Shown here: in pieces, positions 55,115 to 63,978 of the stretch
How positions within the stretch are numbered: the first letter of the stretch is position 1
How the letters are laid out: every line of letters begins with the position of its first letter
Source: Nonomuraea zeae
GTDB lineage: Bacteria; Actinomycetota; Actinomycetes; Streptosporangiales; Streptosporangiaceae
NCBI RefSeq assembly: GCF_005889725.1
Contig: NZ_VCKX01000020.1
Span: forward strand, 1-64,000
Direction of reading: 5' to 3'
Length of the DNA: 64,000 nt
Notes under the pieces: generated by a model
Seen by the model: only the letters and a program-made list of their open reading frames with translations
What the model was told of the DNA's origin: nothing
The model's database searches: none
Position numbers and translations under genes: made by a program

Positions 55115-56563
55115 ATGTCCAATTCCGTTACTGGATCGGCCGGTGGGCCAGCCCGCCTGACGGGGCGTGCGTGGGGCGTACTGCTGGTGTTGTGCGGCGC
55201 GATCTTCCTGGAGGGGATCGACGTGGCGATGCTGAACGTGGCGCTGCCGTCGATTCGCGCCGACTTGGGCCTGTCCACCGGGATGCTCAGCGGGGTCGTC
55301 AGCGCCTACGTGCTGGGCTACGGCGGGTTCATGTTGCTGGGCGGACGCGTCGCCGATCTGCTGGGCCACCGCCGGATGTTCGTGCTGTGGCTGACGGTCT
55401 TCCTGATCTTCTCCGGGCTCGGCGGGTTCGCCACGGAGGGCTGGATGCTGCTGGCCGCCCGGTTCGTCACGGGGGTCGCGGCCGCGTTCATGGCCCCCGC
55501 CGGGCTGGCGCTGGTCACGTCCAACTTTCCGGAGGGGCCCGCGCGTACCAAGGCGCTCGGTGTATATGCGGGGACGGCGGCGGGCGGGTTCTCACTCGGC
55601 GTGGTCGCAGGCGGCGCGCTCGCCTCGTTCGACTGGCGATGGGTGTTCTTCGCACCGGTGATCCTGTCGGCGCTGATCCTGGTGGCGGCCCTGCTCCTTG
55701 TCCGCGACACGGGCGGTGAGCGCCCCTCGGGCGGCTTTGACCTGGCGGGGGCGATCACCATAACTGGAGCAATGCTACTGCTGGTGTACGGGGTGGTCCG
55801 GCTGGAGCACCCCGGCGACGGCCCCGGTCTGACCGCCGGCGTGTTCGCGGCAGCCCTGGCGCTGCTGGGGCTGTTCACGGCGATCGAGCGGCGGTCTTCG
55901 TCCCCGCTGCTGCGGCTGGGGATCCTGCGAACGGCGCCGCTGGTGCGCGTGAACGTGGCCGCGCTGCTGTTCCTGGCCGCGTTCGCGGGCTTTCAGTTCC
56001 TGGCCACCTTGTACTTCCAGGAACTGCGCGGCTGGAACACGATGCAGACTGGCCTGGCCATGCTGGTGATCGGCATCGACACCGTCCTCGCGCCGGTTCT
56101 GACGCCGCGCCTGGTGAACCGCTTCGGCAACACGCGCGTGCTGTTCGGCGGCATCGTGCTCGCGGTGGCCGCGTACGCGCTGTTCCTTCCCGTCGGGATG
56201 GACTGGACCTACGCCGCCATGCTGCCGGCGCTGTTCCTGCTCGGACTGGCCTTCTCCCTGGCGTACGGTCCGCTGACCATGGCCGCCACCGACGGCGTCG
56301 CGGAGGACGAACACGGCCTGGCGGGCGGCCTGCTCTACACCTCCATCCAGTTCGGCACGGCGCTCGGGCTGTCAGCGGTCACCGCCGTCAGCGTCGCCGC
56401 CGGCTCGGGCCTGGACGCCCTGCGCACCGCGCTGATCATTCCCGTGGCGGCGGCGGCGCTCGGCGCGATCGTCATCGCGTTCGGCCTCCGTGCGCCCGCC
56501 GTGCCGGACAACACACAACCGGTCGCGACCACCCCGGCCGAGTCCACCACAACCGCCGCCTGA
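55115..56563 (+). CDS. MFS drug exporter, DHA2 type (14 helices)
   Basis: The 482-residue protein has 14 predicted membrane helices and the usual MFS marks: LEGIDVAMLNVALPSIRADLGLS in helix 1, GGRVADLLGHRRMF in the loop between helices 2 and 3, and PAGLALVTSNFPEGPARTKALGVYAGTAAGGFSLGVVAGG near helix 5, the motif C region of exporters. It uses the proton gradient to expel drugs or metabolites. It is divergent from an HxlR regulator and 15 bp upstream of a PNPOx-like gene, forming a small stress or resistance unit. ATG 55115 is preceded by GGAGTGGGG. Confidence 0.93.
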   Translation: MSNSVTGSAGGPARLTGRAWGVLLVLCGAIFLEGIDVAMLNVALPSIRADLGLSTGMLSGVVSAYVLGYGGFMLLGGRVADLLGHRRMFVLWLTVFLIFSGLGGFATEGWMLLAARFVTGVAAAFMAPAGLALVTSNFPEGPARTKALGVYAGTAAGGFSLGVVAGGALASFDWRWVFFAPVILSALILVAALLLVRDTGGERPSGGFDLAGAITITGAMLLLVYGVVRLEHPGDGPGLTAGVFAAALALLGLFTAIERRSSSPLLRLGILRTAPLVRVNVAALLFLAAFAGFQFLATLYFQELRGWNTMQTGLAMLVIGIDTVLAPVLTPRLVNRFGNTRVLFGGIVLAVAAYALFLPVGMDWTYAAMLPALFLLGLAFSLAYGPLTMAATDGVAEDEHGLAGGLLYTSIQFGTALGLSAVTAVSVAAGSGLDALRTALIIPVAAAALGAIVIAFGLRAPAVPDNTQPVATTPAESTTTAA

Positions 56564-56578
56564 GAAGGGAGGGAACCG

Positions 56579-57067
56579 ATGGTCACACACGTAGTGTCGT
56601 TCGCCGAGATCAAGGACCAATTCGACGCCTACATCGGCGACATTGTGTACGCGACCATGACCACCGTCGACACGAGGGGACGGCCGCGCGCACGAGTGCT
56701 GATCCCGGTCTGGGAGACCGTCGACGGCACCCCACTGGGCTGGCTGGCCACCTACAAGACGCCGGTCAAGGCTGCCCACCTGGCGGGCAACCCGCACACC
56801 ACATTCTCCTACTGGACGCCACGGCAGAACGCGGTGAGCGTCGACGCCGTCGCCGCCTGGAGCGACGACCTGGAGATCAAGCGGCACGTGTGGGACCTGT
56901 ACCGGCGAACGAGCCCGAAGGGAGCCGGGTACGACCTGGGCAACTTCTGGCATGGCGGGCCCGGTGATCCGGAACTGCACCTCCTGCGGCTGGAGCCCTG
57001 GCGCATCCAGGTGATCCGTGGGACGGACCTGCACAGCAGAATCTGGTACGCAGCACGAAGAGGCTGA
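56579..57067 (+). CDS. Pyridoxamine 5'-phosphate oxidase-like flavin/F420 protein
   Basis: The 162-residue split-barrel protein starts after GAAGGGAGGG. It shows IVYATMTTVDTRGRPRARVLIPVWE, LGWLATYKTPVKAAHLAGNPHTTFSYWTPRQN and LHLLRLEPWRIQVIRG, the order of strands that bind FMN or F420 phosphate in this fold. Such enzymes reduce or oxidise small molecules. It is 15 bp after the MFS gene and so in the same transcript, suggesting joint detoxification under HxlR control. Confidence 0.85.
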   Translation: MVTHVVSFAEIKDQFDAYIGDIVYATMTTVDTRGRPRARVLIPVWETVDGTPLGWLATYKTPVKAAHLAGNPHTTFSYWTPRQNAVSVDAVAAWSDDLEIKRHVWDLYRRTSPKGAGYDLGNFWHGGPGDPELHLLRLEPWRIQVIRGTDLHSRIWYAARRG

Positions 57068-57241
57068 CAGGGGCGCGGCGACGTCTCGATGGAGTATCCC
57101 GCCGGCGCGCATCCGCGCCAGCTCGGTCTGCCGGCGGGCGGTACGTTGGAGTTGTTTGCCCCCGCTGAAGACGAGCTCGTGCTGGTGTCAGCAGGCGCGC
57201 CCGGGTCCTGGCCCGGGGCCGGTAAGCCCTGCTGGCGCTGT

Positions 57242-58345
57242 TCAGTGCTGGCGGCGGCGGAAGGTGACGATCGACTCGGAGTCGCCATTTCTGACTGTCG
57301 TCATCAGCCAGATCTGTGATGTGCCCGGGATGCGCTCGATCAGGGCGCCCTCCACCACGCCGGGCGAGGGAGGCAGTTCGCGCCTCCAGGTCCTGCCGTT
57401 CCAGTGCAGGATCATGACGTGGCTGGGCCGGTAGGTGTCGTCCAAGCCGGCGATCCACACGTCGTCGGGGCCGAACGCGGTCACGCTGTGCAGCGCGCCT
57501 CGCCAGCCCGCCGGGAGGGTCACGCGCTGCCAGGAGCCGCCGTCCCAGCGCAGCACGAGAGGGTCCAGGTCCGCGCCGGCCGCGCCCACCGCCCATACGT
57601 CGGACGGGCTGTTCTGCCAGATCCCGCTGAGTCTGCTTGCGGGTATGACGGGCACCTTCGTCTCCTGGAACCGGCCGTTCCTGCCGTGCCAGATCATCAG
57701 CCGCTCGTTCTGCTGCCCGGCGATCCACGTGTGGTCGGAGCCCCCGTCGATCGCCACCAGGTCGGTAGTCTTCTCGTCCAGTTCGAGCACCTTGGTGAAG
57801 CGGGCGCCGTCCCACAGCACGGCGTCCGAGGAAGAGATGAGGATTGCCCGGTTCCGGTCCACCGCGACGTCCAGCCCGGCCAGGGGCGGCTTGTGACGGC
57901 GCCAGGCACGCCCATCCCACTGCAGGGCGAGGGGCTCGTACTCGTCGCCTCCCACCGCCCAGACGTTGCGGGGGCCGTCGGCGTCCACTCCGTCCAAGCT
58001 GCCCGGCCGTTCGGGGACGAGCTTGCGCCAGCGGGAACCGTCCCACCCGCGCAGCGTCCCCTTGACGCCGTCCTCCCAGCCGTGGTACCCCACGGCCCAG
58101 GCCGCGTCAGGGCCCGCGGCGACGACGTCAGACAGCCCTCTCTCCCACCAGTCGTCATGGGGCAGCCCGGGAACGCGCTGCCACTTCAACGACAGGGGGA
58201 TCTCCTCCAGCGGCGGCCCAAGGCTGGGCGTGACCACCGACGTGCTCGCCGACGTGGCGGTCACGGGCGCGGGGGCCGGCGTCGATTCTGCGGTGCAGCC
58301 CAGCGTCATCAGGCAGATCAGGACGACCAGCAGCCGAGCCCTCAC
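57242..58345 (-). CDS. Exported lipoprotein, beta-propeller-like
   Basis: GTG 58345 overlaps the stop of the upstream gene (GTGA). The 367-residue product has a lipoprotein signal (RARLLVVLICLMTLGC), a Ser/Thr/Pro linker, then repeated units: LSDVVAAGPDAAWAVGYHGW, VDADGPRNVWAVGGDEYEPLALQWDGRAWRR, NSPSDVWAVGAAGADLDPLVLRWDGGSWQR, AFGPDDVWIAGL. The DVWAVG...(L/V)xWDGxxW units suggest a beta-propeller of five to seven blades. It should sit on the outer membrane face and bind a partner. It is a paralogue of the gene upstream. Confidence 0.8.
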   Translation of the reverse strand: MRARLLVVLICLMTLGCTAESTPAPAPVTATSASTSVVTPSLGPPLEEIPLSLKWQRVPGLPHDDWWERGLSDVVAAGPDAAWAVGYHGWEDGVKGTLRGWDGSRWRKLVPERPGSLDGVDADGPRNVWAVGGDEYEPLALQWDGRAWRRHKPPLAGLDVAVDRNRAILISSSDAVLWDGARFTKVLELDEKTTDLVAIDGGSDHTWIAGQQNERLMIWHGRNGRFQETKVPVIPASRLSGIWQNSPSDVWAVGAAGADLDPLVLRWDGGSWQRVTLPAGWRGALHSVTAFGPDDVWIAGLDDTYRPSHVMILHWNGRTWRRELPPSPGVVEGALIERIPGTSQIWLMTTVRNGDSESIVTFRRRQH

Positions 58346-59469
58346 CGGCTCCTCCTCATCACGAAGGGCCGCTGCACGCCGCCCGCGATCCACGGCACGC
58401 CGTCCACCACGGCCAGCTCCAATCCGTACAGATCACCCGTGCGCACGTACTCGCGCGTCCACACGCCGTCATAGTGCAGGATCATCACCTCGCCCGCCCG
58501 CGCGAAGTCGGCGCCCGCCACCCACACGCCCGTCCTTGGCGAGACGGCCACGTCCAGCAACGTGCCCTGCCAACTGGGGAGCTTCATCTGCCGCCAGGCC
58601 TTGCCGTCCCCATGCATGACAAGCGGCAAGAGCTGGGAGGGTGGGCTGGTGGCCGCCGAGGCTTTTGACTCGAGCCCGCCGCCTTGACCCGGGCAGAACA
58701 CCTCGGGGTCCGCGCCGATCGTGTAGCCCCGTTCGCCAGCCCAGCCGGCGGCGCCCACGGCCCACACGTCCGACGGGCCGCGTACCGCAATCGCGTTCAG
58801 ATACCCATCCGGTACGGCCGGCAGGGCCACCTCCTCGAAGGGCGCTCCCGGACGGGCCCGGTGCCAGATCGCCGGGAACGCCTGCTTGCAAGACTCCTCC
58901 GGTTTCGCACCGGCAATCCAGACCTGCCCGGCCTGAGCGGCGACCGAGCCGAACAGCCCCGGCCGACCTCCCACCAGCACCGCCTGCCGCCCGTCCCACA
59001 TGACCGAGGACGGGCGGTCGTTGTCGCTTCCGGCCAGCGTCACGCGGTCGCCGTCCACGGCGATGCCGTGCACGGCCAGGTTGGCCGCGCTGAACCAGCT
59101 GCTGTCCCTCCAGCGTGAGCCGTCCCAGCGGAACACCTGCGAGGCGACTCCGTCGCCAGTGCTGGGGTCCTCGCCCGCGCTCGCGATCCAGAGGTCTGCG
59201 GGGCCCGTTCCGGCGATCGTGTCCACCGTGTACTCGCCCGCGAGGTGCTTCTTGATCCACCGCGCGCCGTCCCAGCGGGCCAGCAGCGGCTTACCGTCAC
59301 CAGAGCCGCCAACCCACACCTGATCTCTACCGAACGCCAGCAGCGCTGAGAGCGATGCCTCGCTCTTGAACTCCAGCCCCGTCACCGGTTCCCACTGCTC
59401 GTCTGACTCCGACGATGCGACGAACGTCGCCAGCAGACAGGCGCCAGCCAGCAGGCAAGTGATCCTCAT
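58342..59469 (-). CDS. Exported beta-propeller-like protein
   Basis: The 375-residue product has a signal peptide (MRITCLLAGACLLATFVAS; a Cys at the end of the hydrophobic part could be a weak lipobox) and the same repeats as its neighbour: ALLAFGRDQVWVGGSGDGKPLLARWDGARW, GTGPADLWIASAGED, VRGPSDVWAVGAAGW, SPRTGVWVAGADFARAG. Two Cys (EESCKQAF; PEVFCPGQ) may form a disulfide. It is the first gene of a two-gene operon with a 4-bp overlap, so the two propellers are probably made together and may form a complex. Confidence 0.8.
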   Translation of the reverse strand: MRITCLLAGACLLATFVASSESDEQWEPVTGLEFKSEASLSALLAFGRDQVWVGGSGDGKPLLARWDGARWIKKHLAGEYTVDTIAGTGPADLWIASAGEDPSTGDGVASQVFRWDGSRWRDSSWFSAANLAVHGIAVDGDRVTLAGSDNDRPSSVMWDGRQAVLVGGRPGLFGSVAAQAGQVWIAGAKPEESCKQAFPAIWHRARPGAPFEEVALPAVPDGYLNAIAVRGPSDVWAVGAAGWAGERGYTIGADPEVFCPGQGGGLESKASAATSPPSQLLPLVMHGDGKAWRQMKLPSWQGTLLDVAVSPRTGVWVAGADFARAGEVMILHYDGVWTREYVRTGDLYGLELAVVDGVPWIAGGVQRPFVMRRSR

Positions 59470-59856
59470 GCCGGCGGATTATAGGGATCGCCTCCCACAG
59501 GCACCGACGGGGCAAGGCGCGTGGAGCGCCGTGCGTGGAGACGCGCACGCTGCGCGCGCGCTGTGGGGCGCTTCGTCGTATCCCTAACTCGGTAGGAGGA
59601 ACTCTGAGGGATGTTCCTGGGTCGCCTGGCTTACCTGGAGGGGAATCCTGAAGAGGATCAAGAGCGTGCCAGGGACGCGGTGGCCGTGTGGAGGCGTCCA
59701 GGGCGGGGTACCGCGAGACCCGCGCGATATGGCCAAGCCTGTATTGGTTGAAGCCCAATCTCCAGCGGTGAGAGTGCGCACCCGCCGGAACGACGCCTGG
59801 AACGGGTGCCGTGTCATGTCTCGGCATGAACCGTGAGACGGGAGGACCTCCGTGAC
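59470..59856. other. Non-coding region upstream of a large hairpin, possible RNA
   Basis: No gene-like frame. The stretch 59590-59850 on the plus strand is rich in short complementary segments and leads directly into the hairpin at 59857, so it could be a structured transcript or a gene relic. I found no match to an RNA family I know. Confidence 0.35.
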
Positions 59857-59899
59857 CGCCGAGTAGCCGAGGGGACTCTCACCCCTCGGCTACTCGGCG
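59857..59899 (+). terminator. Perfect 18-bp stem-loop
   Basis: CGCCGAGTAGCCGAGGGG (59857-59874) pairs without mismatch with 59882-59899 over the 7-nt loop ACTCTCA. Both neighbouring genes point away from it, so it does not terminate either; it may end a plus-strand transcript from the region before it. A GGAGG and a GTG lie just upstream, opening a four-codon frame (Met-Thr-Ala-Glu, then TAG inside the left arm). Confidence 0.7.
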
Positions 59900-60039
59900 C
59901 TGTGCGCAGGCGAAATTAGGGGCCATCCTTTGCGTGACAGCGATCAGCAGCCTGTCCGGGATACGCCGGAGTTTGCCAGATTCCGCCAGAAGCGAAGTAA
60001 TGTTGACGCATAACGCGGAAGTCTGATCGGATAAATCTC

Positions 60040-61038
60040 ATGCGAGTTGCTGTCATCGGCGGAACGGAATTCATCGGGCGTCGCCTGGTCGAGACTCTGG
60101 TCAGACGGGGTGACGAAGTCATGGTAGTACATCGAGGACACACCGAGCCAGATGATCTTGTGAAATGCGCCCATATTCATGTGGACCGCCGTGACTTCTC
60201 GACGGTTGCAGGCCAGGTGAAAGCATTCCGCCCGGACGCCGTGGTGGACACCATCGCGCTCACTCGTGCTGATGTGGACGCCGTTCTGTCTCATCTGCCG
60301 GACGTTCATCTGCTCGTGCTTTCCAGCATGGACGTTTACCGCTCGTATGAGTTGTATCTGGCGGGTGATGACACACCAATGCCAGTCCCGCTTACCGAAG
60401 AAAGCCTGCTGCGTCACCAGCGCTACCCCTATCGTGGGACCGACAGGGAGGCGGACGACTACGACTACGAAAAGCTTGACGTCGAGCCTGCCTACCTGGC
60501 GCGTCATGGCACTGTGCTCCGGCTGGCGATGATTTATGGTCCGCGTGACCCCCAACAGCGCGAAGAGTTCGTGCTGCGGCGGGTCCGCGCGAAGCGCATG
60601 CGCATTCCGGTTGGTCCTGGCGCCACGTTACTTCCTCGGCTCCACGTCGACGATGCCGTGGCGGCCATGCTGCTCGCGCTTGACCGCCCAGGGGTCTCTT
60701 CCGGAGAGGTATTCAACATCGGTGAAGCGGCAACATACACCATCAGGGGCTGGATGCGGACGATCCTCGCAGCGGCCGGTCACGAAGCCGAACTGGTGGA
60801 CGTGCCGGACGACCTTCTACCCGATGATCTCGGCATCACGCGGAAGACCGCCCAGCATCTGCTGGTGAGCAGCCAGAAAGCTCGGTCCCTCCTTGGTTTC
60901 GAGCCAGCGGATCCTGCCGTCGCCATCACCCGGTCCGTACGCTGGCACCTGGAGCACCCTCCTGCGAACGAGGACACCGGCTTCGCCGCCGATGACAGGG
61001 CCTTGGCGCTGGCGAATGCAGGGCCTGAGCTAGCGTAG
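60040..61038 (+). CDS. NAD-dependent epimerase/dehydratase (extended SDR)
   Basis: The 332-residue protein begins with the NAD site VAVIGGTEFIGRRLVETLVRRGDEVMVVHRG, continues with DRRDFSTVAGQVKAFRPDAVVDTIALTRADVD, has the catalytic Ser in LLVLSSMDVYRSYE and the Tyr/Lys pair in DYDYEKLDVE, and ends with RLHVDDAVAAMLLALDRPG and GEVFNIGEAATYTIRGWMRTIL. This is the layout of nucleotide-sugar epimerases and reductases, but the substrate cannot be told. Lower GC codon use than its neighbours may point to transfer. Confidence 0.88.
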   Translation: MRVAVIGGTEFIGRRLVETLVRRGDEVMVVHRGHTEPDDLVKCAHIHVDRRDFSTVAGQVKAFRPDAVVDTIALTRADVDAVLSHLPDVHLLVLSSMDVYRSYELYLAGDDTPMPVPLTEESLLRHQRYPYRGTDREADDYDYEKLDVEPAYLARHGTVLRLAMIYGPRDPQQREEFVLRRVRAKRMRIPVGPGATLLPRLHVDDAVAAMLLALDRPGVSSGEVFNIGEAATYTIRGWMRTILAAAGHEAELVDVPDDLLPDDLGITRKTAQHLLVSSQKARSLLGFEPADPAVAITRSVRWHLEHPPANEDTGFAADDRALALANAGPELA

Positions 61039-61058
61039 AGAGCAAGCCGGAGAGCCGT

Positions 61059-61313
61059 GTGCCAGTCGAAACAAACAAGCACAACGCGACGGCGGCGCTG
61101 GAGAAGCCGGGACTTCACGGCGTCGAGATCGAATCGACACTCGCATCACCGGCCGACATGACCTCGGCCGACGATGGCGCGCCGAACCTCACCGATGCAG
61201 CCTTGACTGGGAATTCGCCTGCCACGAAACTCGCGCGGCTTCACGTTGGCGGAGTCATGTCGGCCGACACACTGGCGTTGCCACCAAGGACATACTCCGG
61301 TCCGAGAGTCTGA
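61059..61313 (+). CDS. Possible small hypothetical protein
   Basis: The 84-codon frame begins with GTG 20 bp after the epimerase stop, with GGAGAG before it. The product is acidic to neutral with Ala/Thr-rich segments and no hydrophobic part or known motif. It may be a coupled small gene or chance. Confidence 0.3.
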   Translation: MPVETNKHNATAALEKPGLHGVEIESTLASPADMTSADDGAPNLTDAALTGNSPATKLARLHVGGVMSADTLALPPRTYSGPRV

Positions 61314-61768
61314 GCGGCGGTCGTCGCCAGGCAACCCTCCTAAGAGGTGGCGTCACCTTCGCGCCGCCGAAACGGCGTCCGTCACCTCGCGGGCTGAGGT
61401 AGCGCCGGGGCAGCCCAAATCGTTCCGAAAGCGAACCCTTCACGGACGTCCGGCACAACAGCGCAGCGCCCGATAAGGATCGGTCGAACGCACCGGTGAG
61501 AACCAGTGCTTTTCCGCACGCTACGCTGCCTCTTCTCGCAGGCCCACTTGGCAACTCCAGCCCCATACTCCAGTTCCGCGAAGCCGGACAAATCACTCGC
61601 TGGCCAGAACGCCTCGGCTATCTGAGGCGGCGGAGTCCCGTCTCCTCGCGATCGGCGGTTTTCGACGAAAGTTGGCAGGAATCGAACCGTATGTCGCGTC
61701 CTTTTCTCTATATGCTCCGCGAGCAGCTTGAAGAGTCGGCGAACGGCCGACAAGAAAAGGAGAGATAC
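61314..61768. other. Gap upstream of the small secreted peptide gene
   Basis: No recognisable gene. The frame of the next gene is open upstream to about 61496, with an ATG at 61691, but the signal peptide and ribosome-binding site favour the later start. Confidence 0.4.
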
Positions 61769-61939
61769 ATGCGCAATCTCCGGCACTGGGCAAGGTTCGC
61801 GCTGGCCGGTGTGGTGCTCGCCCTGAGCGCCGTCACGCTGGTCGCCGCGCCGGCCGTCGCCATGGCCGAATCCGGTGGCACCTCGTCCAGCAGCACCGAC
61901 TGCGGCGGCATGCCGTACAACGGCGGGCCGTGCGGCTGA
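61769..61939 (+). CDS. Very small secreted Gly/Ser-rich peptide with a cysteine pair
   Basis: ATG 61769 sits 6 bp after AAAAGGAGA, the best ribosome-binding site nearby. The 56-residue product is a signal peptide (MRNLRHWARFALAGVVLALSAVTLVAAPAVAMA) followed by a mature part of about 23 residues, ESGGTSSSSTDCGGMPYNG and a Gly-Pro-Cys-Gly end. The two Cys are 10 residues apart and could form a disulfide loop. It might be a peptide signal, a bacteriocin-like peptide or a wall peptide; nothing nearby decides. An upstream ATG at 61691 would hide the signal peptide. Confidence 0.6.
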   Translation: MRNLRHWARFALAGVVLALSAVTLVAAPAVAMAESGGTSSSSTDCGGMPYNGGPCG

Positions 61940-62196
61940 CCGGCACTGACGAGGCGACGACTTCCTCCACTCGATGAGCCAAGCCGCGCGTGAGCGGGGC
62001 CGGCACGTCGGCGACGGCCCCGGTTTCGCGGGTATGGCAGGGGGATCCGAGCCGCTGGACTTCACCGGTTTCAGCGAGGTCTACGAGGTCCTCCTTCAAC
62101 CAGCCTTCCCAGTCCGGATCACAGCGGGGTTCCCATCTGCTCGGCGTCCTCGTGGAGATCGACTTCGTCGCGTACCAGAGCGCGTAGGGTCGGAGC

Positions 62197-63384
62197 GTGG
62201 ACAGTTCGCTCTACGTCTTGGTCGAGGACCTGCGCGGTGAGGGTGTGGAGAAGGTGCTCGACCGCGTGCGGGGGTATGGCGTGGCCGGGATCACGGTCGG
62301 CGCCGTCCATCACGAGTCCCGCGACATCACCCCGCACGGGCTGTCCAAGCTGACCCTGCGGCACGACGGGGCGCACTTCGACCTGCCGGGCGACCTGTTC
62401 GCCGAGCTGCGCCTGGTGCCGCCCGCCGGTTACACCGACGCCTTCGACGGCCTGCTCGACGCCTGCCGGGCGCGCGGCTTGAAGGTGCACGGCCGGACGG
62501 TGTTCCTGCGCAACGGCACGCTCGGCGCCCAGCACCCCGACGTGAGCGTGCGCAACTGCTTTGGCGACCGCGGCTTCCCGACCGACCTGTGCCCGGCCCA
62601 TCCCGAGGTTCGGCAGTACGCCGTGGCTCTGGCCAGGTCGGTGGCCAGGCTCGGGGTGGACAGCGTGGTCGCCGAGGGACTGCACTACCGGCCGCTCAAG
62701 GCCGAGCGGTCGTTCGTGCCGCTCGGGCCGATGGACGCCTACCTGATGGCCTTGTGCTTCTGCGACTTCTGCATGGCGCGCGCCTCCGATCTCGGCGTCG
62801 ACGCCGGCATGGCGCGCGAGGAGTGCGCGCGGATCGTCGGCGGCCTCCTCGAAGGCGACGCACCGGCCGAGGGCGAGGTGACCAGGGCCGCCCTGACCGC
62901 CTACGCGGGGCCCGACGTCGTCGGCTACGCGCGCGCCCGCTGCGCGACCGTGACCTCACTGGTCTCGCAGGTGGCGGACGCAGTGGCGAGCGAGGGGTCC
63001 AGGCTGGTCTTCGTCGACCCGACGGGCGCGGTGAAGGGCTACCGGGACGGCTTGCCCTCGCCGGTGCTGGCCGCGTACGACGGCTGGCAACTGGGCGTCG
63101 ACCCGGTCGCTCTGAGCGACCTCATGCTCTCCTTCACCGTGCTCGCCTACGCGCGCGACGCCACCCGGGTCGCCGACGACGTGGACGCCTACCTGCGCTC
63201 GGTCGGCAAGGACCGGCAGGTGCGCGCGGTGCTGCGCCCCGGCTACCCCGACAGCGACTCAGCCGACCGGCTGACAGCCAAGGTGCACGGCGCCCGGGCA
63301 GCCGGCGCGCACGCCGTCGACTTCTACGCCTACGGCCTGGCCAGTCACCCCGTGCTCGACCGCATCCCGCACGCGCTCAGCTGA
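62197..63384 (+). CDS. TIM-barrel-like protein, possible glycosyl hydrolase relative
   Basis: The GTG start opens MDSSLYVLVEDLRGEGVEKVLDRVRGYGVAGITVGAVHHESRD, and the order of strands and helices through HGRTVFLRN, FPTDLCPAHPEVRQYAVALARSVARLGVDSVVAEGLHYRP, FCDFC, RLVFVDPTGAVKGY and AVLRPGYPDSDSADRL fits an (alpha/beta)8 barrel of the putative glycoside hydrolase type. Its 395 residues have no signal peptide, so it is cytoplasmic. The Cys-rich CFCDFCMARA stretch is notable and could bind metal. The GTG lies after GGGTCGGAG. No neighbouring sugar genes except the epimerase 1.2 kb upstream. Confidence 0.6.
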   Translation: MDSSLYVLVEDLRGEGVEKVLDRVRGYGVAGITVGAVHHESRDITPHGLSKLTLRHDGAHFDLPGDLFAELRLVPPAGYTDAFDGLLDACRARGLKVHGRTVFLRNGTLGAQHPDVSVRNCFGDRGFPTDLCPAHPEVRQYAVALARSVARLGVDSVVAEGLHYRPLKAERSFVPLGPMDAYLMALCFCDFCMARASDLGVDAGMAREECARIVGGLLEGDAPAEGEVTRAALTAYAGPDVVGYARARCATVTSLVSQVADAVASEGSRLVFVDPTGAVKGYRDGLPSPVLAAYDGWQLGVDPVALSDLMLSFTVLAYARDATRVADDVDAYLRSVGKDRQVRAVLRPGYPDSDSADRLTAKVHGARAAGAHAVDFYAYGLASHPVLDRIPHALS

Positions 63385-63558
63385 TCTCCCTTTTGCCGCA
63401 CGGGGGCCGGCTGAGGTCGAGCGGAGCGAAACCCTGCCGGAGATCGGCAGCGTGGTCGAGGAGACAGCCGCCATCAGCCGCTCCCGGCCCAAGCTGCGCG
63501 CCGTCGTCGAGCGGATGCATCAGGAGGGGCGGCGGAGCTGGGTCTACCGGGCCAGGCG

Positions 63559-63978
63559 TTACTCGGGCGGGTCAGAGATCTCGATGACGTGCAGCGGCTC
63601 CTCGAAGGCTCGGACGGCGGCGCTCCAGTGGGAGCCTTCGAGAGTGAGGATCGGGCAAACGGAGGTGTCGGCCAGCGCGGCGACGTGGGCGTCGCCCCAG
63701 TCGAGGCCGGTGCGGCTGAGTACGGACGCCAGGGTGATGCCGTGCTCGGGTTCGCGGAGGCCGGCCACCGTAATCTGAGCCATCGTGGCGATGCCGAGCA
63801 GGAGGTCTGCGGCTTCCTTGGAGCCGGAGTCCCGGGCTGCTGCAGCAACGGCGACGACGGACATGACCATTGGCTGGCCCTGCTCGTCCCAGCGGGCCAC
63901 CATCTCCATGAGGTTGAGATCGCCGCGCGCCAGCTCTACCAGGACGCCGGTGTCGAGGATGAGCGGTGGCAGAGTCAC
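63559..63978 (-). CDS. vapC: PIN domain ribonuclease (VapC-like toxin)
   Basis: The 139-residue protein starts at GTG 63978 and begins PPLILDTGVLVELARGD, with the first acidic residue of the PIN site at Asp 9. A later block GLDWGDAHVAALADTSVCPILTLEG supplies the remaining acids. VapC toxins cut RNA and are held inactive by an antitoxin made from the same operon. The start overlaps the stop of an upstream gene by 4 bp (GTGA), the normal antitoxin-toxin arrangement. Confidence 0.8.
   Translation of the reverse strand: MTLPPLILDTGVLVELARGDLNLMEMVARWDEQGQPMVMSVVAVAAAARDSGSKEAADLLLGIATMAQITVAGLREPEHGITLASVLSRTGLDWGDAHVAALADTSVCPILTLEGSHWSAAVRAFEEPLHVIEISDPPE

Noticed and set aside
59590-59850. 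Possible riboswitch before the epimerase gene
   Set aside because: No match to a riboswitch core I know, and the large hairpin separates the stretch from the gene by 140 bp.
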